Assembly: GCF_024498135.1 (NCBI RefSeq)
Contig: NZ_JANHOH010000001.1
Span: 1,302,001-1,366,000 of the forward strand
Length of the DNA stretch: 64,000 bases
Origin: Mucilaginibacter aquariorum
GTDB lineage: Bacteria > Bacteroidota > Bacteroidia > Sphingobacteriales > Sphingobacteriaceae
Reading direction: 5' to 3'
Position numbers and translations under genes: made by a program. The notes below the pieces were generated by a model. The model was not told the DNA's origin. It saw only the letters and a list, made by a program, of their open reading frames with translations, and made no database searches. Positions 17,035 through 25,154 of the stretch are shown here, in pieces (positions within the stretch are counted from its first letter, which is position 1; the number at the start of each line of letters is the position of its first letter).

Positions 17035-17042
17035 CAAATATA
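17035..17042 (-). promoter_or_regulatory. -7 element (TATATTTG) for gatB
   Basis: An exact TAnnTTTG match on the minus strand, 40 bases upstream of the gatB start. Confidence 0.45.
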
Positions 17043-17220
17043 GTGTTATATGTTATTTTTCATAGCTATTTTTTAAAAGCAATATTCAATTGTCATATAT
17101 GCATTACCGAGTATCACATGTTATGTGTAAATCTTTTTATTAAACCTTCTGTTAAAAGGGCCGTCTGTTTAAATAAGGGCATGCAATTTGCCTATGCAGA
17201 AACATAATTTAGAAGATACC

Positions 17221-17844
17221 ATGAAAAAAATGATCTTAGGGATGCTGGCAAGTTGCTTTATACTTGCTGCATCTGTTACCCAAACCAAGGCTCAGGTAAG
17301 TGTTAACCTTAATGTTGGCATCTGGAACCCGCCTGCAGAATATGCTGATGCTAATTATTATTACTTACCTGATGTGGATAGTTATTACTACGTTCCTACC
17401 CATCAATATGTATACTTATTAGGTGGGCAATGGGTTTTCAGACGTTCGTTGCCACCGCGTTATAGTTATTATAATATTAACGATGGCTATAAAGTAGCGG
17501 TTTATCGCCCAAGGGCATACCGGTATTATCGTAACGACCGCGTACACTATGCACGTTACAGGGGCGTAAAAAATGTGATCGTTCGCGATCGTTATTACAG
17601 CCCGCGAACAAGAGTTGTTAATCGTACACACTATGTTAACAGGCCACACACAAGAGTTGTTAATCGCACACGGGTTGTAAACAGGCCACACACAAGGGTA
17701 GTAAACCGTACCCAGGTTGTAAACAGACCATCACATACAAGGGTGAGAACTGTTAGTCATGTTAATCGCCAACCACATGCAAGGCCACAAGGCCATGGCG
17801 GCGGTGGTAACAAAGGCCACGGTGGTGGTAAAGGCCATCATTAA
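17221..17844 (+). CDS. Secreted Tyr-rich protein with NRT-RVVNRPHT repeats (copy 1)
   Basis: The 207-residue protein has a signal peptide (MKKMILGMLASCFILAASV..., ending TKAQ). It shares a central region with its downstream neighbour: NLNVGIWNPPAEY, a YYYLPDV(D/E)SYYY motif, a conserved GGQWVFRRSLP and GYKVAVYRPRAY. From about residue 125 it has tandem copies of a roughly 10-residue unit RPHTRVVNRT, then a Gly/His-rich end (GHGGGGNKGHGGGKGHH) that could bind metal. I chose ATG 17221 because it starts the signal peptide; an upstream TTG at 17188 adds nothing recognisable. The family is unnamed to me. The pattern suggests a secreted structural or envelope-associated protein. Confidence 0.82.
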   Translation: MKKMILGMLASCFILAASVTQTKAQVSVNLNVGIWNPPAEYADANYYYLPDVDSYYYVPTHQYVYLLGGQWVFRRSLPPRYSYYNINDGYKVAVYRPRAYRYYRNDRVHYARYRGVKNVIVRDRYYSPRTRVVNRTHYVNRPHTRVVNRTRVVNRPHTRVVNRTQVVNRPSHTRVRTVSHVNRQPHARPQGHGGGGNKGHGGGKGHH

Positions 17845-17871
17845 TCATAATTTGATAATATATTTATAAAA

Positions 17872-17898
17872 GAAAGACTGCTTTGCAAGCGGTCTTTC
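17872..17898 (+). terminator. Terminator after copy 1
   Basis: A 12-bp stem with one G-U pair (17872-17883 with 17887-17898) and a 3-base loop. Its core sequence closely matches the terminator after copy 2 (18519-18543), so gene and terminator were probably duplicated together. The T-tract is weak. Confidence 0.65.
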
Positions 17899-17964
17899 CT
17901 GTTACAGGGCAACTATATTATTTAGATATTAAACATTTATAGGAGTTATATGTCTATAGCTTGT

Positions 17965-17999
17965 GTGTGTTATAATACACACTTAAATACACACTTAAA
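17965..17999. promoter_or_regulatory. Dyad and 12-bp direct repeat upstream of copy 2
   Basis: GTGTGT-TATAAT-ACACAC (17965-17982) is a perfect 6-bp dyad around TATAAT. It overlaps a direct repeat of TACACACTTAAA (17976-17987 and 17988-17999). The start of copy 2 is 17 bases further on. It could be an operator or only simple-sequence DNA. Confidence 0.35.
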
Positions 18000-18016
18000 T
18001 TTTATTTGAAGAAACC

Positions 18017-18496
18017 ATGAAAAAATTACTTTTAGGATTGTTTGCAAGTCTTTTTGTACTTGCGGCATCCGTTAACCCGGCCAAAGCACAAATAAGTGTT
18101 AATTTAAACATTGGCAACTGGACACCGCCCGCAGCGTATTCGGATGTTGAATATTATTACCTGCCCGATGTAGAAAGCTATTATTATGCACCCAAAAGGC
18201 AGTTTGTTTATTTAGATGGTGGCCACTGGGTGTGGAGAAGCTCGTTACCTGCACGATACAGCAGCTACCGGATAGAGAATGGGTACAAGGTAGCCGTGAA
18301 CAGGCCAAGGGCTTATACTTATTTTGAAACCGATCGCGTTAGGTATGCTAAATATAAGGGATCAAACAAAAAGATGATCATACGCGGTAACTCTTACAAT
18401 GCGCACAATAAAGTTAAGTACGTAAAAGTTAAAGGGAACAATGGCAATGGCAAAGGCCATGGTCAGGGCGGCGGAAAAGGTCACGGCAAACACTAA
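18017..18496 (+). CDS. Secreted Tyr-rich protein (copy 2, paralogue)
   Basis: The 159-residue paralogue of the preceding gene has the same signal peptide type (ending PAKAQ) and the same core: NLNIGNWTPPAAY, YYYLPDVESYYY, GGHWVWRSSLPARYS and GYKVAVNRPRAY. It lacks the RPHTRVVNRT repeats and has a shorter basic segment (VKYVKVKGNNGNGKGHG) with a Gly/His/Lys-rich tail. The two genes lie head to tail with 172 bases between, each with its own terminator, which indicates tandem duplication followed by divergence of the C-terminal parts. Function unknown; probably secreted or envelope-associated. Confidence 0.85.
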   Translation: MKKLLLGLFASLFVLAASVNPAKAQISVNLNIGNWTPPAAYSDVEYYYLPDVESYYYAPKRQFVYLDGGHWVWRSSLPARYSSYRIENGYKVAVNRPRAYTYFETDRVRYAKYKGSNKKMIIRGNSYNAHNKVKYVKVKGNNGNGKGHGQGGGKGHGKH

Positions 18497-18501
18497 TTTC
18501 A

Positions 18502-18560
18502 AATATTATATAAACAAGAAAGACCGCTTTATGAGCGGTCTTTCTTGTTTATATAATATT
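18502..18560. terminator. 27-bp perfect-stem bidirectional terminator
   Basis: 18502-18528 pairs perfectly with 18534-18560 around a 5-base loop. It lies 5 bases after copy 2 and 4 bases before the stop of convergent alaS, and has Ts and As on both outer arms, so it can terminate both genes. Confidence 0.9.
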
Positions 18561-18564
18561 AATA

Positions 18565-21258
18565 CTACTGTACGAAGCTTTTTGCTTTAGCTAAGGCATT
18601 ATCAATACCACTTACATCGCTGCCGCCGGCAGTGGCGAAGAATGGTTGTCCGCCGCCGCCGCCTTTAACTTCTTTGGCAAGTTCTTTAACGATATTACCC
18701 GCATGCAGGCCTTTCTCTTTCACCAAAGTCTCGTCTATCATTACCGTTAGGCTTGGTTTGCCGTTGATATTAGCAGCCAAAACCAAAAACAGGTTCGGAA
18801 CAATATCTTTTAAATTGTAAGCCAGGTTTTTAATGGCATCCGCGTTTGGCAGCTCCACCTTTTGGGCGATGAAGTTGATACCGTTGATATTTTCAGCTGT
18901 TTTAGCCAGATTATCTTTTAAGCCTGATGCTCTTAACAATACCGCTTTCTCCAGTTCCTTTTTCATGCGGTTGTTATCCTCAATGAGGCTTTCAACGCTT
19001 TTAGGCAGGTCAGCAGGGTTTCTAAGCAACTCTTTCAATTTCTTCACCAACCGGCCTTCTTCCTGGATATAATTTAGCGAATTGTAGCTGGTGATAGCCT
19101 CGATACGGCGCACACCTGCTGCTACGGCGCTTTCGCCTGTTATTTTAAAGAAACCGATCTCGGCAGTGTTTTGTACGTGCGTACCACCACAAAGCTCTTT
19201 ACTAAATTTATCGTCAAATGTTATTACGCGTACAGAATCACCATATTTTTCACCGAACAAAGCGGTAACGCCGCTTGCAATGGCATCATTGTACCATACA
19301 CTGCGTTGTTCTTTCAGTGGGATGGCTGCGCGTACTTTTTCGTTAACAATGCGTTCCAGCACTTCTATCTCATCATCGGTAACTTTTTGGAAGTGCGAAA
19401 AATCGAAACGCAATTGGTCAGGGTTAACCAATGATCCTTTTTGATTTACGTGTTCGCCTAAGGTTTCTTTCAAAGCGGCATGCAATAAGTGCGTAGCCGA
19501 GTGGTTAGCATTGGTCATGATGCGTTTGCCCATATCAACGTACGCCATAAAACGGGTTGGCATAGGGTTTGGCAATACCCACTCTGCCGGGCCATCCTGC
19601 GTGTAATAAGGCGCAAGTGTAGCATAATGAATGATGAGGCCGTTTTCTTTTTTGGTATCGGTAACGTCAAACATCAGGTTGCCTTTGGTTTCATCGTACC
19701 ATTCGCTCACTAAGCTACCGGTATCACCAACCTGGCCACCGCCTTCGGCGTAGAATGGTGTACGGTTCAAAACGATTTGATACTGTTCTTTACCCTGTGC
19801 GGTTACTTTACGATATTTCAGGATGTCACAATCGGTTTGTATTTCATCGTAACCTACAAACTCGGTGTTATCGCCACCGCGAAGCACTACCCAGTCGCCT
19901 GCACTTACTGCAGTGGCAGCACGTGAACGGAGTTTTTGGGTTTGAAGGGCTTTTTCAAAACCTTCAATATCAACCGAACCACCAATTTCACGGGCCATTA
20001 ATTCAGTTAAATCTATTGGAAAGCCATAAGTATCTGATAATTCAAAAGCTGTAGCACCGGAAACAAGTTTATCCCCACCCGATGTTACTTCTTTAAATTT
20101 CCTGATACCAGCAGATAATGTCCTCAGGAAGGAAACTTCTTCCTCTAAGATCACCTTCTGTACAAAATCTTTTTGATTATATAATTCATCAAACACACCT
20201 TTAAACTGATCTGCCAGTAAAGGCACCAGCTCATTAAAGAACGGTTCTTTAAAATCTAATGTTTGGTAACTGTAACGTACGGCCCTGCGTAGTATCCTGC
20301 GGATAACATAGCCTGCTTTATTACTTGCAGGCAGCTGCCCATCAGCAATGGCAAAGCTAATGGCACGGATATGGTCGGCCAGTACGCGCATGGCTACAGC
20401 ATCAGCCCAGTCAACATCGCCCGGTTTAGCCGCGCTGTTATACTTTTTGCCGCTTTTCTCCGCGATGAATTGGATCATCGGCTGGAAAACGTCGCTATCG
20501 TAGTTAGAGGTTTTCCCTTGCAGCACACGCACCAAACGTTCGAAACCCATCCCGGTATCTACGTGTTTGTTTGGCAATGGCTGTAAGGATGTATCCTTTA
20601 ACCTGTTAAACTGCATAAACACGTTGTTCCAAATCTCGATAACCTGGTCGTGGTCAGCATTAACCAGCGTAGCGCCACTAATCTCGGCACGCTCATTATT
20701 GGGGCGGCTATCGAAATGGATCTCTGAACACGGTCCGCAGGGGCCGGTTTCGCCCATTTCCCAAAAGTTATCTTTTTTATTACCGGGAAGGATGTGTGCT
20801 TCGTCTACATACTGTTTCCACAGGTTGTAGGTTTCGGTATCTTTTTCAAGCCCTTCTTTATCGTCGCCTTCAAAGTAGGTTACGTAAAGGCGTTCTTTAG
20901 GTAGTTTGTAAACCTCGGTCAGCAGCTCCCAGCTCCAGGCAATGGCTTCTTTTTTAAAGTAGTCGCCAAAACTCCAATTGCCCAGCATTTCAAACATGGT
21001 GTGGTGATAGGTATCAATACCCACCTCTTCCAGGTCATTATGCTTGCCAGACACGCGCAGGCAGCGTTGCGTATCGGCTACGCGCGGCGCTTTTGCAGGT
21101 GCTTCACCCAAAAACACATCCTTAAACTGGTTCATCCCTGCGTTGGTGAACATCAGTGTGGGGTCATTTTTAACAACAATGGGTGCGCTTGGCACAATAA
21201 TGTGGCCTTTAGAAGCGAAAAAATCAAGAAAAGCCTGGCGTATTTCTATAGCGGTCAT
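18565..21258 (-). CDS. alaS: Alanyl-tRNA synthetase
   Basis: AlaRS charges tRNA(Ala). The 897-residue protein is full length. It begins with the class II catalytic domain (IRQAFLDFFASKGH, then PTLMFTNAGMNQFKDVFLG and GCGPCSEIHFD-type ETGPCGPCSEIHFD). The tRNA-recognition helices, the editing domain with zinc-binding HSATHLLHAAL and the CGGTHV motif, and the C-Ala oligomerisation domain ending GGGGQPFFATAGG follow. It is monocistronic and convergent with the Tyr-rich genes. A possible -7 element (TAATTTTG on the minus strand, 21330-21337) lies 70 bases upstream. Nothing unusual. Confidence 0.98.
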   Translation of the reverse strand: MTAIEIRQAFLDFFASKGHIIVPSAPIVVKNDPTLMFTNAGMNQFKDVFLGEAPAKAPRVADTQRCLRVSGKHNDLEEVGIDTYHHTMFEMLGNWSFGDYFKKEAIAWSWELLTEVYKLPKERLYVTYFEGDDKEGLEKDTETYNLWKQYVDEAHILPGNKKDNFWEMGETGPCGPCSEIHFDSRPNNERAEISGATLVNADHDQVIEIWNNVFMQFNRLKDTSLQPLPNKHVDTGMGFERLVRVLQGKTSNYDSDVFQPMIQFIAEKSGKKYNSAAKPGDVDWADAVAMRVLADHIRAISFAIADGQLPASNKAGYVIRRILRRAVRYSYQTLDFKEPFFNELVPLLADQFKGVFDELYNQKDFVQKVILEEEVSFLRTLSAGIRKFKEVTSGGDKLVSGATAFELSDTYGFPIDLTELMAREIGGSVDIEGFEKALQTQKLRSRAATAVSAGDWVVLRGGDNTEFVGYDEIQTDCDILKYRKVTAQGKEQYQIVLNRTPFYAEGGGQVGDTGSLVSEWYDETKGNLMFDVTDTKKENGLIIHYATLAPYYTQDGPAEWVLPNPMPTRFMAYVDMGKRIMTNANHSATHLLHAALKETLGEHVNQKGSLVNPDQLRFDFSHFQKVTDDEIEVLERIVNEKVRAAIPLKEQRSVWYNDAIASGVTALFGEKYGDSVRVITFDDKFSKELCGGTHVQNTAEIGFFKITGESAVAAGVRRIEAITSYNSLNYIQEEGRLVKKLKELLRNPADLPKSVESLIEDNNRMKKELEKAVLLRASGLKDNLAKTAENINGINFIAQKVELPNADAIKNLAYNLKDIVPNLFLVLAANINGKPSLTVMIDETLVKEKGLHAGNIVKELAKEVKGGGGGQPFFATAGGSDVSGIDNALAKAKSFVQ

Positions 21259-21360
21259 AGTAATAAATAGATTGCAAAAGTGTGAAATTTTACGGAGTTT
21301 ATTTTACATAATCATACACTTTGTCTATACAAAATTATGCATGATCGGATTATACCACCT

Positions 21361-21478
21361 GTCATTTCGAACGAGGTACGAGGAGAAATCTTTTACAAGC
21401 AGTAAGTCTAAATGAGACAAGCCTCACAACCAAATCGTCCTGCTGAATTTATTCGGCATCTCTCATGCTTAGTCTACT
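21361..21478. repeat. Dispersed intergenic repeat, part 1
   Basis: This non-coding stretch begins GTCATTTCGAACGAGG and later has GTCCTGCTGAATTTATTC and GGCATCTC. These words are familiar to me from dispersed intergenic elements of Sphingobacteriaceae genomes. Only this copy is in the window, so its dispersal rests on memory. Confidence 0.5.
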
Positions 21479-21481
21479 ACT

Positions 21482-21810
21482 ATTAATTGGCCGCTCGCCG
21501 CCGCGGAGGCTCCTTCTTTTTCTTGATAGAAAAGAAGCAAAAGATCAAGTCGGCAAAAAGGCTTCTTTGCCGCACAAGGCCTTTGCCCTGCAAACCAGAC
21601 AGAACCACGGGCTGGAATCTTTTGCCCTACTACGTTCGCTCATTGCCCCTCCCTTCAGCAAAATTTCCTATGCCCCTGCCACTCACAGGCCACCATCGTT
21701 CTGCCCGCTTTCGCCCGAAGCTGTTTTGCCGACGGGGGAGGACGAAAAGAAAATCCTCTTAATCTCATAAATCCGCTTCATCCCGGTTCAGACAATCAAC
21801 CAACCCAAAA
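21482..21810. repeat. Dispersed intergenic repeat, part 2, with open frames that are probably not genes
   Basis: This GC-richer block holds two overlapping open frames of about 90-100 codons (21465-21770 and 21487-21762). Their peptides (for example FLDRKEAKDQVGKK, then SLPHKAF) look like ones that recur as spurious hypothetical proteins in Mucilaginibacter and Pedobacter. The end of the block (CATAAATCCGCTTCATCCCG) is another familiar repeat word. Together with part 1 it fills the 619 bases between alaS and the MerR gene. No real gene is supported here. Confidence 0.5.
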
Positions 21811-21872
21811 AAAGGGCCGCAGGCAACCCGTAAAATCCGATATCGAAATTCCGAAATCCAAAATCAAAATAA

Positions 21873-21880
21873 TACATTTG
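21873..21880 (+). promoter_or_regulatory. -7 element (TACATTTG) for the MerR gene, near-leaderless
   Basis: An exact TAnnTTTG match ends only 3 bases before the ATG at 21884, so transcription would begin at or next to the start codon. Confidence 0.5.
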
Positions 21881-21883
21881 CAT

Positions 21884-22219
21884 ATGCCTTACAAAGAACG
21901 CGAGATCAGTAAAATGTACTACACCATGGGTGAGGTTTCGGCCATGTTTGGTGTTAACCAGTCGTTGATACGCTTTTACGAGAAAGAATTTGATGTACTG
22001 CAGCCCAAAAAGAATAAAAAGGGCAACCGCTACTTTACCCCCGAAGACCTGGAGAATTTCAAAATTATTTTCCACCTGATAAACCACAAAGGATATACCC
22101 TGCAAGGCGCTAAAGACCACCTAAAGCACAACATGGGCGATACCCGCGACCATCAGCGTGTGATTGATTCGTTGGAAGAAATGAAAAAATTCCTGCTCGA
22201 AGTGCGCGATCAGTTGTAA
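21884..22219 (+). CDS. MerR-family transcriptional regulator
   Basis: This 111-residue MerR-type regulator has a winged helix at about 10-80 (YYTMGEVSAMFGVNQSLIRFYEKEF, then RYFTPEDLENFKIIFHLI, then GYTLQGAKDHLK), followed by a coiled-coil dimerisation helix (RVIDSLEEMKKFLLEVRDQL). No effector domain or cysteine metal site is visible, so it may be constitutive or act by partner binding. I chose ATG 21884 because the N-terminus MPYKEREI matches what I recall for Bacteroidota members; a TTG lies at 21878. It lies 62 bases before comEC on the same strand, but no functional link is known to me. Confidence 0.92.
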   Translation: MPYKEREISKMYYTMGEVSAMFGVNQSLIRFYEKEFDVLQPKKNKKGNRYFTPEDLENFKIIFHLINHKGYTLQGAKDHLKHNMGDTRDHQRVIDSLEEMKKFLLEVRDQL

Positions 22220-22281
22220 TTAGCCGCAGATATTCTATTTTTATTCCATAATTAACCTTATCACCGGGGTCGGAATAAAAT

Positions 22282-24375
22282 ATGATAGCTAAGCATAAAG
22301 GTGAGATACCTGTTATTGTACTTATACTCCCCTTTTTAGCAGGCATATACGGCGCGCTTTTATGTTTAAATAGCAATAGTACGCCCCCTTTAACCGCGCT
22401 GATTGTTTTTAGCCTTTTATTTATTGGCCTTAATTTAGTTTATACCCGTTTGCGGGTTTACAAAGCACGCTGGCTTGGCGGCGTGCTTATTTCTGTAATA
22501 TTATTTTTGTTGGGATGGTTTGTTGCCATCCAACATAACGAACTGAATAAAGCCAATCATTTTTCTAAAAAACCAGCCCAACAGTTTGTAGCTATAATCA
22601 CCTCCGAACCAAAGGTAAAAGATGACCTGGTACGCTTTACAGCCGATATTAAACAAAGTATTAACAACGGCCAAGCTTACAAAACAAGCGGCACACTGCT
22701 TATCAGCATAAAAGATGAGCTGGCCAAAAATTTGTTCTACGGCGAAGAGCTACTCATACCTGCCAAATATGCTCCTGTCGACCCGCCTTATAATCCCGGT
22801 GAGTTTAATTATAAAAAGTACCTGGCAAATAAGAATGTGCATTATCAGGCATTTTTTTATCCCAAACAATATAAAATAATTACAGCAGGCAAAGGCAACC
22901 CGGTAATTGCATATGCGCTTCAATTGCGACAAAACCTGGTTAATAAGCTAAAGGCCAATATGCAGGATACTACCGCCATAGCGGTGGCATCAACGCTTAT
23001 ACTGGGTTATAAAGCCGATCTGAGCAATGATATTTTACAGGCGTATTCTAAAACCGGGACTATCCATATCTTATCAGTTTCGGGCGGGCATGTGGCTGTT
23101 ATTTATTTGTTGCTTGGGTGGATGTTAAGTTTTTTAAACAGGTATAAGCGTGGCCGTATACTCAAGGCTATTCTTATCATTGCCCTGATTTGGGCTTATG
23201 CCTTACTTACAGGTTTTTCACCCGCAGTATGCCGGGCAGCTGTAATGATAAGTTTGGTTATCACCGGTAAAACTTATAGCAGGTATATAAACAATTTGAA
23301 TTTGCTGGCAGCGTCGGCATTCGCGTTGTTATTGTATGATCCTTTTTTACTTACCGATGTGGGGTTCCAACTCTCCTACCTTGCGGTTGGCGGTTTGGTT
23401 GTTTTTCAGCCTATTGTATATAACTGGTTTAATTTTAAAAACCGGATAGCCGACAAAATATGGCTGGCGTGCTCGGTATCTATAGCTGCACAGGTTATTA
23501 CCTTCCCGCTGAGCGCCTATTATTTCCACCAGTTCCCGGTTTACTTTTTGGTGAGCAACCTGCTTATTGCCATTCCTATCATGGTTATTATGTATAGCGG
23601 GCTGCTTTTACTGATACTACCGCAAATACCTTACATTTCTAAAGCATTAGGCTATGTACTTGAACAGTCGATCCTATTGATGAATAAAGCGCTGGCCTTT
23701 ATAGAGCATAGCCCGTACGCCAGCATCGGCAAAATATGGCTTAACACTGTTGAGTATTTATTGCTTTACGCGATCATCATCCTGCTTTTTTATTTTCTGT
23801 ACGACAAAAAGAAATGGCTGATCAGCGCTACCCTTGCTTGCATGTTAGTATTCAGCGTTAGCATCAGCCTGAAACAATACAGGGTAAACGATACCCAATC
23901 CCTAACTTTTTTAAATCTGCGTAAACACGCCGGCATTGTTTTTAAAGATGGCAACCAGGGCGTTGTGTTAACTGATTTGCCCGAAACCGATAAGAACTTC
24001 AAATACTCCATACAACCGGGTTTGGATAGTAGTATGATAACTGATTATAAGGTATATTCATTAAATAAAAACATACATCTACCCTACCTGTTGAAGCAGG
24101 GTAACCTGGTGGCTTTTCAAAATAAAAAGTTGTTACTGTTAAACGATAGCTCGCAAATACAGTCTATTCCGCAGCAAGCAGCTATTAATTATTTGTATAT
24201 AAGTGATGATGCTTTTGTTGATACAAACATTATTAAAAACAAAACGCTTATTATTGCCGCCAGTAATTCTGATAAATATATTGCCGGATTTAAAGAAAAC
24301 ATTAAAAATACACCGGTAAATTACAAAATATTAAAACGTAACAAATCGTTCATTATAACATCTAATCGGTACTAA
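22282..24375 (+). CDS. comEC: ComEC/Rec2 family competence membrane protein
   Basis: ComEC forms the inner-membrane channel for single-stranded DNA in natural transformation. The 697-residue protein has N-terminal membrane helices and a DUF4131-like soluble domain (about 75-200, with GEELLIPAKYAPVDPPYNPGEFNY). The multi-helix Competence core begins near 250 with HILSVSGGHVAVIYLLLGW and continues through VCRAAVMISLVI and DVGFQLSYLAVGGLV. The last 180 residues after the final helix are soluble but show no HxHxDH metallo-beta-lactamase signature. The DNA-processing domain found in many ComEC proteins is therefore absent or unrecognisable. No other competence gene is nearby. Confidence 0.93.
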   Translation: MIAKHKGEIPVIVLILPFLAGIYGALLCLNSNSTPPLTALIVFSLLFIGLNLVYTRLRVYKARWLGGVLISVILFLLGWFVAIQHNELNKANHFSKKPAQQFVAIITSEPKVKDDLVRFTADIKQSINNGQAYKTSGTLLISIKDELAKNLFYGEELLIPAKYAPVDPPYNPGEFNYKKYLANKNVHYQAFFYPKQYKIITAGKGNPVIAYALQLRQNLVNKLKANMQDTTAIAVASTLILGYKADLSNDILQAYSKTGTIHILSVSGGHVAVIYLLLGWMLSFLNRYKRGRILKAILIIALIWAYALLTGFSPAVCRAAVMISLVITGKTYSRYINNLNLLAASAFALLLYDPFLLTDVGFQLSYLAVGGLVVFQPIVYNWFNFKNRIADKIWLACSVSIAAQVITFPLSAYYFHQFPVYFLVSNLLIAIPIMVIMYSGLLLLILPQIPYISKALGYVLEQSILLMNKALAFIEHSPYASIGKIWLNTVEYLLLYAIIILLFYFLYDKKKWLISATLACMLVFSVSISLKQYRVNDTQSLTFLNLRKHAGIVFKDGNQGVVLTDLPETDKNFKYSIQPGLDSSMITDYKVYSLNKNIHLPYLLKQGNLVAFQNKKLLLLNDSSQIQSIPQQAAINYLYISDDAFVDTNIIKNKTLIIAASNSDKYIAGFKENIKNTPVNYKILKRNKSFIITSNRY

Positions 24376-24448
24376 CAATTAAAAATATCTTAAAAAAACT
24401 TGCACACGAGTTAATTACACACTAAATTGTATCCATCAAATTAAAACT

Positions 24449-25096
24449 ATGAAGAACAAATTGTTTACTGTTGCCCTGGGTATGGCCCTTACCGCAACAG
24501 CTATTAGTGCAAGTGCACAAAAAGCTTACAAAGAGGGCGTTATTACTATTGGCACTACAATGCAGGGCCAGGCAGTAGAAACCAAAAGTTATTTCAGGGC
24601 TGATTCTGCTGCTCTTGTATTTTCGGCAGGCCCGGCAAATATTAAGATCTTAACTGATGCAAAAGGCCAGTCGCTTGCTATTTTGGTTGATGTAGCCGTT
24701 GCTTCCATTAAAAAGGCAGCTATAGCTTCGCCTGCCGAAGTTGAAGAAGCTATGGCAAAACTGCCAACTTTCACTTTCACACCCGGCACCGAAACCAAAG
24801 TAATATCTGGTTTTAATTGCAAAAAGGTGGTAGCGAAAGATGCCAAGAGCGGCAAAAGCTATGATATATGGATCACCAACGATGTTTCGATCCCACAAAC
24901 AGGTATAGCAAAATATTATGCTACAATTGGTGGTTTCCCTGTACAATACTATAATTTCCAGGACACCCAGTCGGTAGAGGTTACTGTTAAAAGTATAGCT
25001 GAGCAAAAAGCACCTGCAGGTACCTTTGGCATACCATCTGATTTTGAGAAGATCAGTTTAGATGATTTAAAAGCAATGAGCGGCGGCGGTAACTAA
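24449..25096 (+). CDS. Secreted protein resembling DUF4412/GLPGLI families
   Basis: The 215-residue protein has a clear signal peptide (1-23, ending SASAQ). The mature part reads as a beta-rich domain: KEGVITIGTTMQGQAVETKSYFR, then ILTDAKGQSLAILVD, and a later VISGFNCKKVVAKDAKSGKSYDIWITNDV. This last pattern, in which a conserved phrase about the extraction of one Cys/Lys segment precedes 'W.T', is shared with GLPGLI and DUF4412 proteins that are secreted in Bacteroidota. It ends DLKAMSGGGN. The role is unknown. It is followed by a terminator shared with the convergent bioA operon. Confidence 0.78.
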   Translation: MKNKLFTVALGMALTATAISASAQKAYKEGVITIGTTMQGQAVETKSYFRADSAALVFSAGPANIKILTDAKGQSLAILVDVAVASIKKAAIASPAEVEEAMAKLPTFTFTPGTETKVISGFNCKKVVAKDAKSGKSYDIWITNDVSIPQTGIAKYYATIGGFPVQYYNFQDTQSVEVTVKSIAEQKAPAGTFGIPSDFEKISLDDLKAMSGGGN

Positions 25097-25117
25097 GCCA
25101 ATCCGTTTTATAGTATT

Positions 25118-25154
25118 AAAGCCCGGTAGTTATTAATTACCGGGCTTTGTTTTT
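25118..25154 (+). terminator. Terminator after the secreted DUF4412-like gene
   Basis: An 11-bp stem (25118-25128 with 25138-25148, AAAGCCCGGTA), a 9-base loop and a T-rich tract up to 25154. It abuts the stop of the facing ferritin-like gene and may serve both strands. Confidence 0.85.

Noticed and set aside
21465..21770. Two overlapping ORFs as genes
   Set aside because: They lie in what looks like a dispersed repeat and the peptides resemble spurious ORFs; no domain seen.
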